A stretch of DNA of 64,000 nt from Sedimenticola sp. Lineage in GTDB: Bacteria > Pseudomonadota > Gammaproteobacteria > Chromatiales > Chromatiaceae. The position numbers and the translations under genes were made by a program. Shown here piece after piece: positions 25,610-38,832 of this stretch; within the stretch, counting starts at the first letter, position 1; each line of letters begins with the position of its first letter. The stretch spans positions 42,445-106,444 of the forward strand of contig JALXAM010000064.1 in NCBI GenBank assembly GCA_026992075.1. The letters are read 5' to 3'. A model generated the notes under the pieces. It searched no databases, was not told the origin of the DNA, and worked only from the letters and a program-made list of their open reading frames with translations.

Positions 25610-28033
25610 TTAATGAAGCCGTTTCTCGCTTTTCCCTGCTGCTTCCGATTCGTAATTCCAAGCCTTGCGGCAGGCCTCCTGGCCATCAGCAGGGATCTCT
25701 CCGCCGAACAACCGCTGGAGCGGTACGTGCAGGGGGCTGGTAACGAAAGAAAAGATGGTGCCGCCCAGTTCCACCGGGTTCAGGTGGATACGGAAGTTGT
25801 CGAAACGGCCAGTGAGCCGTGCCGGCGTGGCCAGGCTGAAGAATTGCGCCTTCTTGGGCCTGGGTCTGGCACGGATGTCCAGCATCTGCTTGCGGAAGTC
25901 GATGGTGGCGCTGGCCTCCACCTGCATGCGGCTGGTGTCGGCGAACAGTATCCGGTCGTGCATCACCCCATCCTCCAGCTGCAGGCGGGCGATGACGCAG
26001 TTGACCTTTGAGCTCTGGCTTTCGTCCAGCTTGCGCAACAGGGAGGTGAGCACGTTCACCGCCCAGAGATCGAACAGGTCCGCCTGGAGCTGCTGGGGCC
26101 AGAGGCCGAAATCGAAACGTCCTTTTCCGTTCTCCAGCAGCGCTTGGATGCCTTCGCCCCGGGCCTGGAGATCCACCCGCAGGCTCAACCGGCCACCCAC
26201 CTTGCTCCTGGGGTCGATACGTCGCGCCAGGATGCCGTAGTCGAAATTCTCCACCCGGCTGCCCAGGGCCAGCTCGATCTCTCCTTTCCTCCGTGGGTGA
26301 TAGAGAAAATTCAGCCGGGCATCCCCTCCCGGGAGGGAGAGGTGCAGCGGGTCGATGGTCAGCCGTCCCTGCGTCAGTTTCACCGCCAGCGAGCCACCAC
26401 CGAGAGAGTCCGGGCCGCTGAGCACCTGGTCCACCTTCAACCGAAGCTCCAGATCCTGGGCAGCCAGGGATTCCGGGCTCAGCAAGGCACGGGCCTGGTC
26501 CAGATGTCTGGTTCCGGTTCCCGGCCTTTGCTTTACACCCTCTTCCGTGCGGGGGAGAGGTGACCAGCCTTTCAGGTGAAAGTCGTCCAGCTGAATCCTG
26601 GGACTGTGCAGTGAGACTTCCAGGCGGGGCGGCCGGCTGCGTGTATCCAGTGAGAGCTCTCCCCGAAGACGGGAGTCGCCGATGGCCAGCTCCAGGTCCC
26701 GCACCTGGTAGCCTCGGGGCGGCAGGGTGAAGGTGCCCTCCAGCTGGTAGCGTCCGAGAGGGGGCAGCTCCCGTCGAAGCAACTGGCCGAGGTCGGCCAG
26801 TCGCTGCCCGGAGAGGGAAAGGTGGAACGGGATGCTGCGAATGTCGATGGGTCGGGTGCCCTTGGCCTCCAGGTGGGCGGTGGCGCCAGCGGTTTCGATC
26901 ACAAGGTTCAGCGGTAACGCTTTGCCCGGCTGCAGGTAGTCTGGCGCAGGAGCGCCGGTGATGCGCAACTTCACCGGCAATTCGTTGGCTCGTGCCGCCA
27001 GTTTCATGGTTACCGGCTTGCCCGGTCGTACCTGGAGTTCCGCGGTGGGAATGGACAGCTCAAGGGCCTTGCCGCTGTTGGCATCCCGCAATCGCCAGTG
27101 CCCCTGTTTGAGCTGCACGGAAAGGCGGGACTCCGTCAGCAGCCGGGAGAGACTGTTTCCTTGGAGCACGGCATGGGCTTCCAGTCGGCGGAAGCCCGCG
27201 TCCAGATCCTTCACCAGACCGGAGAGCAGCCGGCCCAGATCCACCCCTTCCAGCTCCAGGCGGGTATCGATGCGGGGTATCGGCTGCCGTTCCAGTCTGC
27301 CTTTCGCCTTCAAACCGGAATTGCCCAGCCTGCCTTCCAGCTCCAGTTCCCAGGGTATATCAGGGTCCTGGAGCGCTTGCAGGCTGCCTCCCTGCAAGCG
27401 CAGCCGATAGGGGCGGGACTGGAGGGAGCCCTCCATCTTCAACCTCATGTCCTTCGTCCGGGGCAGGGAGCCGGTGAGCTGGTCGAGGCGGAAGGACAGA
27501 GTATGGTTCACCGCCATGTCTAGATAGTTGAGCTGGATGTGGTGTAGCTCGATCCGGTCCAGAGCCGAAAGGCGCAGAGCTGGACCTTCGGATGACGGGC
27601 CGGGCAGCTTGCGGTGGGCCTCACCCCTGCTGGAAAAGGCCCAGTTTGGCTTTCCTTCAGGATTGCTCTCCAGGTTGATGGTGACCTTTTCCGCACTCAT
27701 GCCATCCACATGGAGTCGTCCGGAGAAGAGTGCGGGCAGGGAGAGTTGCAGCTGCATGCGGCCGAAAGTGGCCAGCTGGGGCGCCCGGCCCCAGTGCGCA
27801 TTGGCAATGGTGGCCTGGCTCACCTCCAGGGAAGGATGCAGGGAAGGGACCAGGTGGATGTCACCGGCGAACCCCACCTCCCGCCCCAACAGGTTACCCA
27901 AAGCACTGGACAGAGGAGCGTTGAGGACTGCCAGCGGCAGGCGGATCTGAAACCAGCCGGCCAGCAGCAAGGCTGCCAGCGCGAGCAGGAACAGTGTCCC
28001 GGATATTTTGAGAGCGAGGCGTATCCCTCTCAT
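25610..28033 (-). CDS. AsmA-family protein
   Basis: 807 residues. One N-terminal membrane segment (LKISGTLFLLALAALLLAGW) leads to a long periplasmic beta-repeat body. The C-terminal AsmA_2 region has N-C-V-I-A-R-L-Q-L-E-D-G-V-M and R-A-R-P-R-P-K-K-A-Q-F-F-S-L-A-T-P-A-R-L-T-G-R-F. AsmA-like proteins are bridge-type proteins thought to move phospholipid between membranes. Its ATG overlaps the glgA stop by 1 bp. Its place inside a glycogen cluster is probably positional rather than functional. Confidence 0.86.
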   Translation of the reverse strand: MRGIRLALKISGTLFLLALAALLLAGWFQIRLPLAVLNAPLSSALGNLLGREVGFAGDIHLVPSLHPSLEVSQATIANAHWGRAPQLATFGRMQLQLSLPALFSGRLHVDGMSAEKVTINLESNPEGKPNWAFSSRGEAHRKLPGPSSEGPALRLSALDRIELHHIQLNYLDMAVNHTLSFRLDQLTGSLPRTKDMRLKMEGSLQSRPYRLRLQGGSLQALQDPDIPWELELEGRLGNSGLKAKGRLERQPIPRIDTRLELEGVDLGRLLSGLVKDLDAGFRRLEAHAVLQGNSLSRLLTESRLSVQLKQGHWRLRDANSGKALELSIPTAELQVRPGKPVTMKLAARANELPVKLRITGAPAPDYLQPGKALPLNLVIETAGATAHLEAKGTRPIDIRSIPFHLSLSGQRLADLGQLLRRELPPLGRYQLEGTFTLPPRGYQVRDLELAIGDSRLRGELSLDTRSRPPRLEVSLHSPRIQLDDFHLKGWSPLPRTEEGVKQRPGTGTRHLDQARALLSPESLAAQDLELRLKVDQVLSGPDSLGGGSLAVKLTQGRLTIDPLHLSLPGGDARLNFLYHPRRKGEIELALGSRVENFDYGILARRIDPRSKVGGRLSLRVDLQARGEGIQALLENGKGRFDFGLWPQQLQADLFDLWAVNVLTSLLRKLDESQSSKVNCVIARLQLEDGVMHDRILFADTSRMQVEASATIDFRKQMLDIRARPRPKKAQFFSLATPARLTGRFDNFRIHLNPVELGGTIFSFVTSPLHVPLQRLFGGEIPADGQEACRKAWNYESEAAGKSEKRLH

Positions 28034-29517
28034 CAGTCATCCACGGTTCCGGCTCCCAGCTGCCGGTAGAGCTCCAGGTAGCGCCTGGCGCTACGGGCCC
28101 AGCCAAAATCCTGGGCCATGGCGGTGCGGATGAGCTGGTGCCAGACGGGAGGGTTCCGGTAGAGCCGCAGGGCATGCTCCAGGGCGCCGAGCAGTGCGGT
28201 GCTGGTGGGTTCATGGAAATGGAAGCCGGTGGCGCGGCCCGCCTCCAGGTTCTCCGGCGTGGCGTCCACCACGGTGTCCACCAGGCCGCCCACCGCATGT
28301 ACCACCGGCGGCGTGCCGTAGCGCAGGCTGTAGAGCTGGTTGAGGCCACAGGGCTCGAAGCGGGAGGGCATGAGGAACAGGTCGCTGGCTGCCTCGATGC
28401 GGTGGGAGAGTTCCTCGGAGTAGCCCAGGTTGAGCAACAGGCGGCCAGGGTAGAGAGCGGCCAGTTCGCGCAGGGCGGTTTCGAACCGGGACTCCCCGGA
28501 GCCGAGCAGCACCAGCCGCACGTCGGGGTGGGTGAACAGGGCGGGGAGCGCCTCGATGAGCAGGTCGATTCCTTTCTGCTCCACCAGCCGGCCGATGAAG
28601 CCGAGCAGGGGCTCTTCCAGCACCTGGTCGCTCACCTCCACGCCGAGCTGTTGCAGCAGGGCCGCCTTGTTCTCCCGCTTGCCTGCCAGGTAACGGTGCC
28701 TGGCCGAATAATGGCTGGGAAGAAAGGGGTCGGTGGCCGGGTTCCAGGTCTCCAGGTCGATGCCGTTGAGGATGCCGCTGAGCTTGTGGCGCATGGCGCG
28801 CAGCACGCCGTCGAAGCCGTAACCGAAGGCTGGAGTCTGGATCTCCTCGGCGTAGGTGGGACTCACCGTGGTGATGTGCTGACTGAAGACGATGCCCCCC
28901 TTGAGCATGGAGAAGTTGCCGAAGAACTCCAGAGCGTCGGGAGACCACCAGGAACGTGGCAGGGCCAGCTGTTCGAACTCCTGATGGGAGAAGATGCCGG
29001 CGTAGGAGAGATTGTGGATGGTGAAGAGGGAGGCCGGCGCCTGTTCCTCCAGGGAGAGGAAGGCGGGCACCAGCCCCGCCTGCCAGTCGTGGCAGTGGAC
29101 CACCTCCGGGCGCCACTCCAGCAGCCTGGTGTCGCTGGCCAGCCGGGCCACCGCGCGGGAGAAGACGGTGAATCGCTCGGCGTTGTCGTGCCAGTTGTAG
29201 CCCTCGGGGTGGAGATAGGGGTTGCCCGGGCGGTCGAACAGGCTGGGCACGTCCACCAGCAGCAGTGGCACCCCGAGGTGGCGGCTGCCCGCCTCCAGGA
29301 TGCGGGCGTCGTGCAGGCGTCCGGCCCCCTGCACCTGCATCCAGCCGGCGATGCGCAGCGAGTCCATCTGCTCCAGCACCAGGCGGTAGGCGGGCAGGAT
29401 CACGCGCACCTCGGCCCCCTGTTGTTGCAGGGCCCGGGGCAGGCTGTAGATGACGTCGCCCAGGCCGCCGGTCTTGACCAGCGGATAGGCTTCGCTTGCG
29501 GCGAACAGGATCTTCAT
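28033..29517 (-). CDS. glgA: Glycogen synthase (ADP-glucose)
   Basis: 494 residues, GT5 family. It extends alpha-1,4-glucan from ADP-glucose. The N-terminal K-T-G-G-L-G-D-V loop binds ADP-glucose. The C-terminal GT-B domain carries G-F-I-G-R-L-V-E-Q-K-G and P-S-R-F-E-P-C-G-L-N-Q-L-Y-S-L-R-Y-G-T, the latter with the catalytic Glu. Size is as in E. coli (477). The 85-bp gap to glgB holds only a decayed half-palindrome (GAAGCCCGATCTAC). Confidence 0.96.
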   Translation of the reverse strand: MKILFAASEAYPLVKTGGLGDVIYSLPRALQQQGAEVRVILPAYRLVLEQMDSLRIAGWMQVQGAGRLHDARILEAGSRHLGVPLLLVDVPSLFDRPGNPYLHPEGYNWHDNAERFTVFSRAVARLASDTRLLEWRPEVVHCHDWQAGLVPAFLSLEEQAPASLFTIHNLSYAGIFSHQEFEQLALPRSWWSPDALEFFGNFSMLKGGIVFSQHITTVSPTYAEEIQTPAFGYGFDGVLRAMRHKLSGILNGIDLETWNPATDPFLPSHYSARHRYLAGKRENKAALLQQLGVEVSDQVLEEPLLGFIGRLVEQKGIDLLIEALPALFTHPDVRLVLLGSGESRFETALRELAALYPGRLLLNLGYSEELSHRIEAASDLFLMPSRFEPCGLNQLYSLRYGTPPVVHAVGGLVDTVVDATPENLEAGRATGFHFHEPTSTALLGALEHALRLYRNPPVWHQLIRTAMAQDFGWARSARRYLELYRQLGAGTVDD

Positions 29518-29602
29518 GGATGGCTGACTCCCGGATGAGGATGGCGTCTATCGCGGTTGTTGATGGAAGCCCGATCTACGATTCGGTTCCTGAATTTTCA
29601 TT

Positions 29603-31770
<2,168 letters not shown>

Positions 31771-31774
<4 letters not shown>

Positions 31775-33135
31775 GGGGATGCTGCGATGCGATTGGCGTG
31801 GGAGACCTGTTGCCGGATGTGGTCGGCGAAGCCGGGGGGGGAGAGCTGCTGCCAGTGGAAGCGCCAGCGCCAGTTGCCCCGGGCCTGGCCCGGCACGTTC
31901 ATGCGCGCCTCGCTGCCGAGGCCGAGAAAGTCCTGCAGCGGGATCACCGCCAGGTTGGCCCGGGTCTCCAGGGCGGTGCGGATCATCGCTTCCACCACGT
32001 CCGCCTGTTCGTCGATGCCGAGCACCGCGCGCACGTGGGCCTGCATGCCGGGGTCCAGGGAGTCGAACCAGCCCCGGGTGGTGTCGTTGTCATGGGTACC
32101 GGTGTAGACCACGGTGTTGGGGCCGATGTTCTGCGGCTTGTTGGGGTTGTCCTCGAAATGGTCGAAGGCGAACTGGAGGATGGCCATGCCGGGCAGGCCG
32201 TATTTCTCCTTCAGGGCGCGCACCTCGGGGGTGATGGTGCCCAGATCCTCCGCCACCAGGGGCAGCTCTCCCAGCACTTCGCGCAGGCGCGCCAGCAGGG
32301 CGTCGCCGGGGACCTCCTGCCAGTGACCCTGCTCGGCGGTCTCGGCACCGGCCTCGATCATCCACACCGCCTGCAGACCGCGGAAATGGTCGATGCGGAT
32401 CAGGTCGAACCACTCCAGGTGGTTGCGCATGCGCTCGATCCACCAGCGGAAACCCTCCGCCTGGTGGTAGTTCCAGTCGTAATGGGGATTGCCCCAGCGC
32501 TGGCCGGTTTTGGAAAAGTAGTCGGGCGGCACTCCGGCCACCCAGGTGGGGGAGCCCTGGTCGTCCAGCAGGAAGCGCTTTGGATTGGCCCAGACGTCGG
32601 CACTGTCATGGGCCACGAAAATGGGCATGTCACCGAACAGGCAGATGCCCCGCCGGTGCGCCTCTTCCCGGATCCGCTGCCAGCGGCGGTACAGCTCGAA
32701 CTGTTCCCAGCGCAGCCGGAGCAGGGTCTCCTCCTGCTCCCGGGCCACCTGTGCCAGCGCATCGGGTTCGCGCCATTTCAGGGGCTCCGGCCAGTGGTGC
32801 CAGGGACGTTCTTCCTGCAAGGTCTTGATGACCCGGAACAGAACATAGTCCTCCAGCCAGTGAGACTCGCGCAGGCACCAGTCGTGAAAGGCCTGCAATT
32901 CCGGTTCCGGAGTTCCGGCCTCGGGCAGCAGGGCGGGATTCACCGCGAAAGCCGACAGGCACTGGTAGGGGGAGAGGTCGTCCTGGGGCACGCCCAGCGG
33001 CAGCATCTGCCAGACGCTCAGGCCACTGGCCTCGAGAAAGTCGATCCAGAGGGCCGAGTCCTGGAGAGTGCCCGAGGGGAAGGAGGTGGGATGGAGGAGG
33101 ACCCCCGCCCGCCGTTGCCGGAAATCGCAGCTCAT
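31771..33135 (-). CDS. malQ: 4-alpha-glucanotransferase
   Basis: 454 residues, GH77, the short DPE1-like form rather than the 690-residue enteric MalQ. It moves maltodextrin units between glucans. It begins [15 protein letters not shown], typical of the family. The catalytic motifs are I-R-I-D-H-F-R-G (Asp), V-A-E-D-L-G (Glu) and T-G-T-H-D-N-D-T (Asp). It is 12 bp after the GH57 gene and overlaps glgB by 4 bp. Confidence 0.93.
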
Positions 33136-33147
33136 GGTCTTCCTTTC

Positions 33148-34854
33148 CTACAGGTTGCGCCGCATGGTGCCGGCGTTTTCCGCACTGCCGCCACCATGGG
33201 AGATGGGGGTGTCCAGCGCCGCCGGCGGTGTGACATCGAGCATGCGGTAGAGCTTGCGCAGCTGCAGCCGGAAGAGCCGGTCGAAGTCGCTCACGCTCTG
33301 GGCCGGATTGTAGTCGCCGAACCACCAGAACCAGTCGGATCCCTCGCACACCCCCAGCAGGCGGGTAGCCTCGGCGGCCGCCCTGGGCCGCAGCCGGCCG
33401 ATGTGCTGGTCGAAGCACTGCTTGGCCTCCACCAGCAGATCCCAGGCGCGGTTCTTGTCGGCGGATCCGATCCAGGTGGAGAAGCTGCCGTAGACCCAGC
33501 TCCCCGCCACCAGGTGCTTCAGCTGCTCTTCGCGCACCCTGCCCTCCAGGTCGGCGAAGGTGGTGGGGCGGATCTGGTCGTGCTCCACCAGCCGCTGGTA
33601 GAGCGCCTCGATGAAGTGATGGCCGTTGTCGGCGTAGTACTCCCAGGCGTTCTCGCCGTCCAGGATCACGCTCACCACATATTGGTCCTTTTCCTCCCCC
33701 AGGGAGTCGGCGATCCGTTCCAGGTGGCCGACGAAATCGGCCACTGCGTCGTCGGCGTGCCACTTGCTGTACTCGAAGCCGATGAGGTCGGAGAGCCCGT
33801 CGTCCCGGAAATGGATACGGGTCCGGCTGCCCTCCAGCCGGTAGGGAATGAAGAGGGCACGGCGGCAGGCCATTTCGTCCGGATCGCAGGAGGAGGTGAG
33901 ACAGCTGTGGTGCCACACCGCCTCCCCGGAAGCGGTCCACTGGATGCCCAGTTCGTCCAGCAGCTCCAGGGCGTCGTCGCTCACCCCGCCCTCCGAGAGC
34001 CAGACTCCCTTGGGGACGCGGCCGAAATGGCGCTTGAAGCTCTTCAGTCCCTCCTCCAGGTGCCAGCGGGAGCGTTCCACGCCGCCGGGGTAGCAGGGGT
34101 GTTCCGGCATGGGGGCGTCGGGTTGCGCCTCCTTCATGTTGGCGAAATCGTTGAGCAGGGGCACGATGGGGTGGCCCCAGGGGGTCATGGAAAGCTCGAT
34201 CTGCCCTTCGCTGGCCAGCTTGCGGTAGCGTGGCACGATGCTCTCGATGGTGACCTGGAACTGCTGCAGCAGCACCTTTCGGTCCCGTTTGGTGAAGCGG
34301 TGCCCCTTTTTCATCAGCCGCTGGATCACCGGTGTCTGCTTCAGGTTGAAGCTGGTCCAGGCCAGGTGGTACCAGGTGACCAGGTCGATGAAATACTGGG
34401 GCTCCAGGTATTCCAGCAGCAGCTCCTCCTCCGGCCGCTCGCTGTCGGCGGGGTGGAAGCGGGACAGCAGCGCCTGGAAGGCGGGATAGGGTTCGATCAT
34501 GCGTGGCGCGTGGGCCCGGCTGCAGGCTTCGATGAGCTCCCGGCGCCCGGTGGCGTCCCCCGGCACGGGAGTGACTCCGGCCAGCAGGTTGAGCAGGGGA
34601 TCCTGCATGGGTTTGCCTTCTTCCAGAAAGGCGCGCAGCTGGCCGGCGTAGTCCGTGAGCTGCTCCAGCAGCACCGGCGCGAAGTTCACCACCAGGCGCA
34701 TCTCCGGGTTCCGCTCCAGGTGGGCGGCCATATCGTCGTAGTCCTTGAGCGCATGCAGGTAGACCCAGGGCAGGCGGAAAGGGCCCTCCAACCCTTCACG
34801 ATAGTAGGGCTGGTGCATGTGCCAAAGCAGAACGAAATTGAGCTGACCCTTCAT
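33148..34854 (-). CDS. Glycoside hydrolase family 57 protein
   Basis: 568 residues. The N-terminus L-L-W-H-M-H-Q-P-Y-Y matches the GH57 opening. V-W-L-S-E-G-G-V-S-D with its Glu fits the nucleophile region, and I-L-D-G-E-N-A-W-E-Y-Y the conserved D-G-E-N motif near the acid. GH57 members act on alpha-glucans as amylase, amylopullulanase or branching enzyme. The presence of a GH13 GlgB next to it favours a hydrolase or debranching role, which is inference. The start overlaps the glgC stop by 4 bp; a much longer frame upstream is antisense noise from the glgC region. Confidence 0.88.
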   Translation of the reverse strand: MKGQLNFVLLWHMHQPYYREGLEGPFRLPWVYLHALKDYDDMAAHLERNPEMRLVVNFAPVLLEQLTDYAGQLRAFLEEGKPMQDPLLNLLAGVTPVPGDATGRRELIEACSRAHAPRMIEPYPAFQALLSRFHPADSERPEEELLLEYLEPQYFIDLVTWYHLAWTSFNLKQTPVIQRLMKKGHRFTKRDRKVLLQQFQVTIESIVPRYRKLASEGQIELSMTPWGHPIVPLLNDFANMKEAQPDAPMPEHPCYPGGVERSRWHLEEGLKSFKRHFGRVPKGVWLSEGGVSDDALELLDELGIQWTASGEAVWHHSCLTSSCDPDEMACRRALFIPYRLEGSRTRIHFRDDGLSDLIGFEYSKWHADDAVADFVGHLERIADSLGEEKDQYVVSVILDGENAWEYYADNGHHFIEALYQRLVEHDQIRPTTFADLEGRVREEQLKHLVAGSWVYGSFSTWIGSADKNRAWDLLVEAKQCFDQHIGRLRPRAAAEATRLLGVCEGSDWFWWFGDYNPAQSVSDFDRLFRLQLRKLYRMLDVTPPAALDTPISHGGGSAENAGTMRRNL

Positions 34855-36167
34855 CCCAGCGGCAGCTTGGTGAGAAAGAGGTTCTGTCCCAGCATTTCCG
34901 GGGTCACCAGGACGATGCCCTCGGGGGTGATGTGGAAGCGCTTTGCGTCCTCCTCGGGGTCCTCGCCGATGACGGTGCCGTCGGCGATGAAGGTGCCCTT
35001 GTCGATGATGCAGTTGTTCAGCCGGCAGTTCTTGCCGATGGTCACCTTGGGCAGGATGACGCTGTCCTTGATGGTGGAGTAGCTCTCGATCTGGGTGGCG
35101 AAGAAGATCACCGAGCGCTTCACCCGAGCGCCGGAAAGGATGCAGCCTCCCGAAACCAGGGAGTCGATGGCCTCGCCCCGCCGGCCCTCGTCGTCGAACA
35201 CGAATTTTGCGGGGGGATGCTGGGTCTGGTAGGTCCAGATGGGCCAGTTGCGGTCGTACAGATTGAGTTCCGGCTCCACCGCGCACAGTTCCATGTTGGC
35301 CTTCCAGTAGGAGTCCAGGGTGCCCACGTCGCGCCAATAGGCCTGGCTGCCGTCCTCGTTGCGGAAGGGGTAGGCGATGGCGGTGGCGTTGTGGATCGCC
35401 TTGGGGATGATGTCCTTGCCGAAGTCGTGGGAGGAGTCCGGGTCCTCGGCGTCGGCGATGAGGGCGCTGTAGAGAAAACTGGTGGAGAAGACGTAGATGC
35501 CCATGGAGGCTAGGGAGAGATCGGGACGCCCTGGAATGGTCTCCGGCTCCTCCGGCTTCTCGGTGAACCTGGTGATACGCATGTCGGGGTCCACCGACAT
35601 GACGCCGAAGGCCTTGGCCTCCTCCCGCGGAACCTCGATGCAGCCGATGGTGAGATCGGCCCCGGAGTTCACGTGCACCATGAGCATCTTGGAGTAGTCC
35701 ATGGTGTAGATGTGGTCCCCGCCCAGCACCATCACGTATTCCGGCGCGTGGCGGTGCATGATGTCGATGTTCTGGTAGAGGGCATCGGCAGTGCCCCGAT
35801 ACCACTGCTGGCCCAGCCGCTGCTGGGCCGGCAGGATCTCCACGAACTCTCCGATCTCGGCGCGCAGGAATCCCCAGGCCCGTTGCAGGTGGCGGATGAG
35901 GGAATGGGACTTGTACTGGGTGAGCACGCCGATACGCCGCAGGCCGGAGTTGATGCAGTTGGAGAGAGCGAAGTCGATGATGCGGTACTTGCCGCCGAAG
36001 GGTACCGCCGGTTTTGCACGCCACTTGGTGAGCCCTTTCAGACGCGACCCCTCTCCGCCAGCCAGGATCAGCACCAGGGTCTGGCGCGTCACCTCGGTGG
36101 CGATCTTGGTTTCCCGGTAGTAACGGTAGAGTTCGGCCTGTTCCTTGTGTCGATCGGAGATGGTCAT
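34851..36167 (-). CDS. glgC: Glucose-1-phosphate adenylyltransferase
   Basis: 438 residues. It makes ADP-glucose from ATP and glucose-1-phosphate, the committed step of glycogen synthesis. The N-terminal nucleotide loop is A-G-G-E-G-S-R-L-K-G-L-T, followed by R-A-K-P-A-V-P-F-G-G-K-Y-R. The substrate region is F-T-E-K-P-E, and a left-handed beta-helix C-terminus is present. Length is as in E. coli (431). It lies 4 bp downstream of glk. Confidence 0.96.
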   Translation of the reverse strand: MTISDRHKEQAELYRYYRETKIATEVTRQTLVLILAGGEGSRLKGLTKWRAKPAVPFGGKYRIIDFALSNCINSGLRRIGVLTQYKSHSLIRHLQRAWGFLRAEIGEFVEILPAQQRLGQQWYRGTADALYQNIDIMHRHAPEYVMVLGGDHIYTMDYSKMLMVHVNSGADLTIGCIEVPREEAKAFGVMSVDPDMRITRFTEKPEEPETIPGRPDLSLASMGIYVFSTSFLYSALIADAEDPDSSHDFGKDIIPKAIHNATAIAYPFRNEDGSQAYWRDVGTLDSYWKANMELCAVEPELNLYDRNWPIWTYQTQHPPAKFVFDDEGRRGEAIDSLVSGGCILSGARVKRSVIFFATQIESYSTIKDSVILPKVTIGKNCRLNNCIIDKGTFIADGTVIGEDPEEDAKRFHITPEGIVLVTPEMLGQNLFLTKLPLG

Positions 36168-36171
36168 GCTG

Positions 36172-37110
36172 TCACCTGTTCAATGCGTGGTGGAGCGCTC
36201 CCAGCAACCCGGCGCGCCCTTCCATGACGATGTGAATGGGAAATCCGGTCATCAGGGCGCTCATGCGTCCCTTGTCCCGGAAGGCCTCGACGAAGGCGGG
36301 CCGGGTGAGCCAATGGGCGGCATGAGTGGTGACGCCGCCGGTGAGAAAGATACCGCCGGTGGGCTGCCAGGCCAGCGCCAGGTCTCCGCAATAGCTGCCA
36401 TAGAGCCGGCTGAAGAGTTCCAGCGCCTCCTTCGCCGCCGCGTCCTGCTTCTGGTCGGCGGCGTCCATGACCTGGGCGGGAGGCAAGGGCTCGCTGCGCC
36501 CGGTGAGAAAGGCATGCAGGTCGGCCAGCCCCGGTCCGGAGAGCACCCGCTCCCACGAGGCGCGGCCATACTTGTGGCGCAGGTACTTGGCCAGCTCCCA
36601 CTGACGGTGATCGGCGGGGGCGAAGCTCATGTGGCCTGCCTCGGTGGGCCAGGCGCGGTAGCGATCGCTCTCGCAATGCAGATAGGCCACGCCCATGCCG
36701 GTGCCGGCCCCCATCACCAGCTTGCGCGCTCCCGGGGTTTCGGCCTGCGCCTGCACCGGCAGCAGCTTGGTCTCCTCCACCTCCAGTACACCCAGGGCCG
36801 CGGCCTGGAAATCGTTGAGGAACTCGATTCCGGCGTTGGGGAGCTGCTCTTGTAGAGACTTGCGACAGACCAGCCAGGGCAGATTGGTGAGCGCCACGCA
36901 ATCTCGGGTCACCGGGCCGGCCAGTGCCAGCACCACCTTTTCCACCGAAGTGGGTGCCACCTCCTGCTCGGCGAGGAAGCGGTCGATGGCTGCTTCCAGG
37001 TTGGGAAAGTCCTGGCTGGGGTAGTGGCTTTCCGCCACCACACTGCCGTCGGCGGCGTTGGCCAGCAGCAGCCGGCAGCTGGTGCCGCCGATGTCCGCGG
37101 CGAGGATCAT
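36172..37110 (-). CDS. glk: Glucokinase
   Basis: 312 residues, Glk (PF02685) family. It phosphorylates glucose to glucose-6-phosphate. It begins with the phosphate motif [11 protein letters not shown]. Sugar-binding [10 protein letters not shown], the adenosine region M-G-A-G-T-G-M-G-V and E-A-G-H-M-S-F follow. It overlaps the pgi stop by 4 bp. Confidence 0.94.
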   Translation of the reverse strand: MILAADIGGTSCRLLLANAADGSVVAESHYPSQDFPNLEAAIDRFLAEQEVAPTSVEKVVLALAGPVTRDCVALTNLPWLVCRKSLQEQLPNAGIEFLNDFQAAALGVLEVEETKLLPVQAQAETPGARKLVMGAGTGMGVAYLHCESDRYRAWPTEAGHMSFAPADHRQWELAKYLRHKYGRASWERVLSGPGLADLHAFLTGRSEPLPPAQVMDAADQKQDAAAKEALELFSRLYGSYCGDLALAWQPTGGIFLTGGVTTHAAHWLTRPAFVEAFRDKGRMSALMTGFPIHIVMEGRAGLLGALHHALNR

Positions 37111-38771
37111 GCTGCCATCTCCCGCAGTCGGTTCACCAAGCCATTGGTGGAGCTGTCATGACCCGTGCAGGGCGTTTCACCGGCCAGCTCCTCCTCGATT
37201 CGCGTGGCCAGTTGCTTGCCCAGCTCCACCCCCCACTGGTCGAAGGCGTTGATGTTCCAGATGACGCTCTCCACGAAGATGCGGTGTTCGTAGAGGGCGA
37301 TGAGGGCTCCCAGGTTGTATGGGGTGAGCTTGCGCAGCAGCAGGGTGTTGCTGGGGCGGTTGCCGGGGAAGGTACGGTGCGGGGCCAGCTCGTCGATGCG
37401 CTCCCGGGGCAGGCCGGTGTCGGCCAGTTCCCGGCGCACCTCTGCTTCGGTCTTGCCCTTCATCAGCGCCTCGGTCTGGGCGATGCAGTTGGCGCAGAGG
37501 ATGCGGTGGTGGTCCCCCACCGGGTGATGGCTCCGGGCCGGCAGGATGAAGTCGGCCGGCACCAGCTCGGTACCCTGGTGGATGAGCTGGAAGAAGGCGT
37601 GCTGGCCATTGGTGCCCGGCTGTCCCCAGACGATGGGGCCGCTGTCGTATTCCAGGGGGCGGCCGTCCCGGGTGACGCCCTTGCCGTTGCTCTCCATGTC
37701 GGCCTGTTGCAGGTAGGCCGGCAGCAGCCTCAGGCTGTGGTCGTAGGGCAGGATGGCATGGTTGCCGGCACCGAGGAAGTTGCGGTACCAGACGCCCAAA
37801 AGCCCCAGGATCACCGGCAGGTTCTTTTCCAACGGCGCGCGGCGGAAGTGATTGTCCATGGCGTGGGCGCCGGCCAGCAGCGATTCGAAATGGTCCATGC
37901 CCACCATCAGGGCGATGGGCAGGCCGATGGCCGACCAGAGCGAATAGCGCCCTCCCACCCAGTCCCAGAAGCGGAACATGTTGTCGCCGTGGATACCGAA
38001 AGCCTGTACCGCCTCCGCGTTGGTGGAGACGGCCACGAAATGGCGGGCGATGGCCGCCTCATCGCCTCCGGACCGCTTCAGGAACCAGCGCCGCGCGGTA
38101 TGGGCGTTGGTCATGGTCTCCCGGGTGGTGAAGGTCTTGGAGGCGACGATGAAAAGGGTGGTCTCCGGGTCGGCCTGGGCCAGCGCCTCGCTGATGTCGG
38201 TGCCGTCCACGTTGGAGACGAAATGGGCCGTCATGCCCTCCTTCCAGTAGGGGCGCAGGGCAATGGTGGCCATGTGCGGGCCCAGGTCGGAACCGCCGAT
38301 GCCGATGTTGACGATGCGGTCGATGGGGCGGCCGCTGAAACCCCGCCATTCCCCGTTGCGCACCGATTCGGTGAAGCGGCGCATCTGCTCCAGCACCGCG
38401 TTCACTTCCGGCATCACATCCCGGCCATCCACCTCGATGGGGGTGTTGGAACGGTTGCGCAGGGCCACATGGAGCACGGCGCGGTGCTCGGTGTTGTTGA
38501 TGCGCTCGCCGCGAAACATGCGCTCGATCCATCTCTCCAGCCCTGCTTGACGGGCCAGCTCCAGCAGCAGGCGCAGGGTCTCCCCGGTGATCCGGTTCTT
38601 GGAGTAATCGAGGAAAAGTTCCTCGAACTGCAGCGAAAATCTGGAAAATCTATGGGGATCGGATTGGAACAGGTCACGTAGATGAAGGGCTTCCAGCTCC
38701 TTCGCATGCTCCTGCAGGGCCTGCCAGGGTGATTCCAGGCCTGCTGGGGCAGGTTGTGGACTTGCTTGCAT
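37107..38771 (-). CDS. pgi: Glucose-6-phosphate isomerase
   Basis: 554 residues. It interconverts glucose-6-phosphate and fructose-6-phosphate. Signatures: [39 protein letters not shown] and the C-terminal [13 protein letters not shown]. It is the first gene of the glycogen cluster and links gluconeogenic fructose-6-phosphate to storage. Confidence 0.96.
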   Translation of the reverse strand: MQASPQPAPAGLESPWQALQEHAKELEALHLRDLFQSDPHRFSRFSLQFEELFLDYSKNRITGETLRLLLELARQAGLERWIERMFRGERINNTEHRAVLHVALRNRSNTPIEVDGRDVMPEVNAVLEQMRRFTESVRNGEWRGFSGRPIDRIVNIGIGGSDLGPHMATIALRPYWKEGMTAHFVSNVDGTDISEALAQADPETTLFIVASKTFTTRETMTNAHTARRWFLKRSGGDEAAIARHFVAVSTNAEAVQAFGIHGDNMFRFWDWVGGRYSLWSAIGLPIALMVGMDHFESLLAGAHAMDNHFRRAPLEKNLPVILGLLGVWYRNFLGAGNHAILPYDHSLRLLPAYLQQADMESNGKGVTRDGRPLEYDSGPIVWGQPGTNGQHAFFQLIHQGTELVPADFILPARSHHPVGDHHRILCANCIAQTEALMKGKTEAEVRRELADTGLPRERIDELAPHRTFPGNRPSNTLLLRKLTPYNLGALIALYEHRIFVESVIWNINAFDQWGVELGKQLATRIEEELAGETPCTGHDSSTNGLVNRLREMAA

Positions 38772-38832
38772 GGAATGACCCGCGTTCCGGTACAGCCAGG
38801 ATGATTTTCCTAGGATACCAGAACTCGGCCCG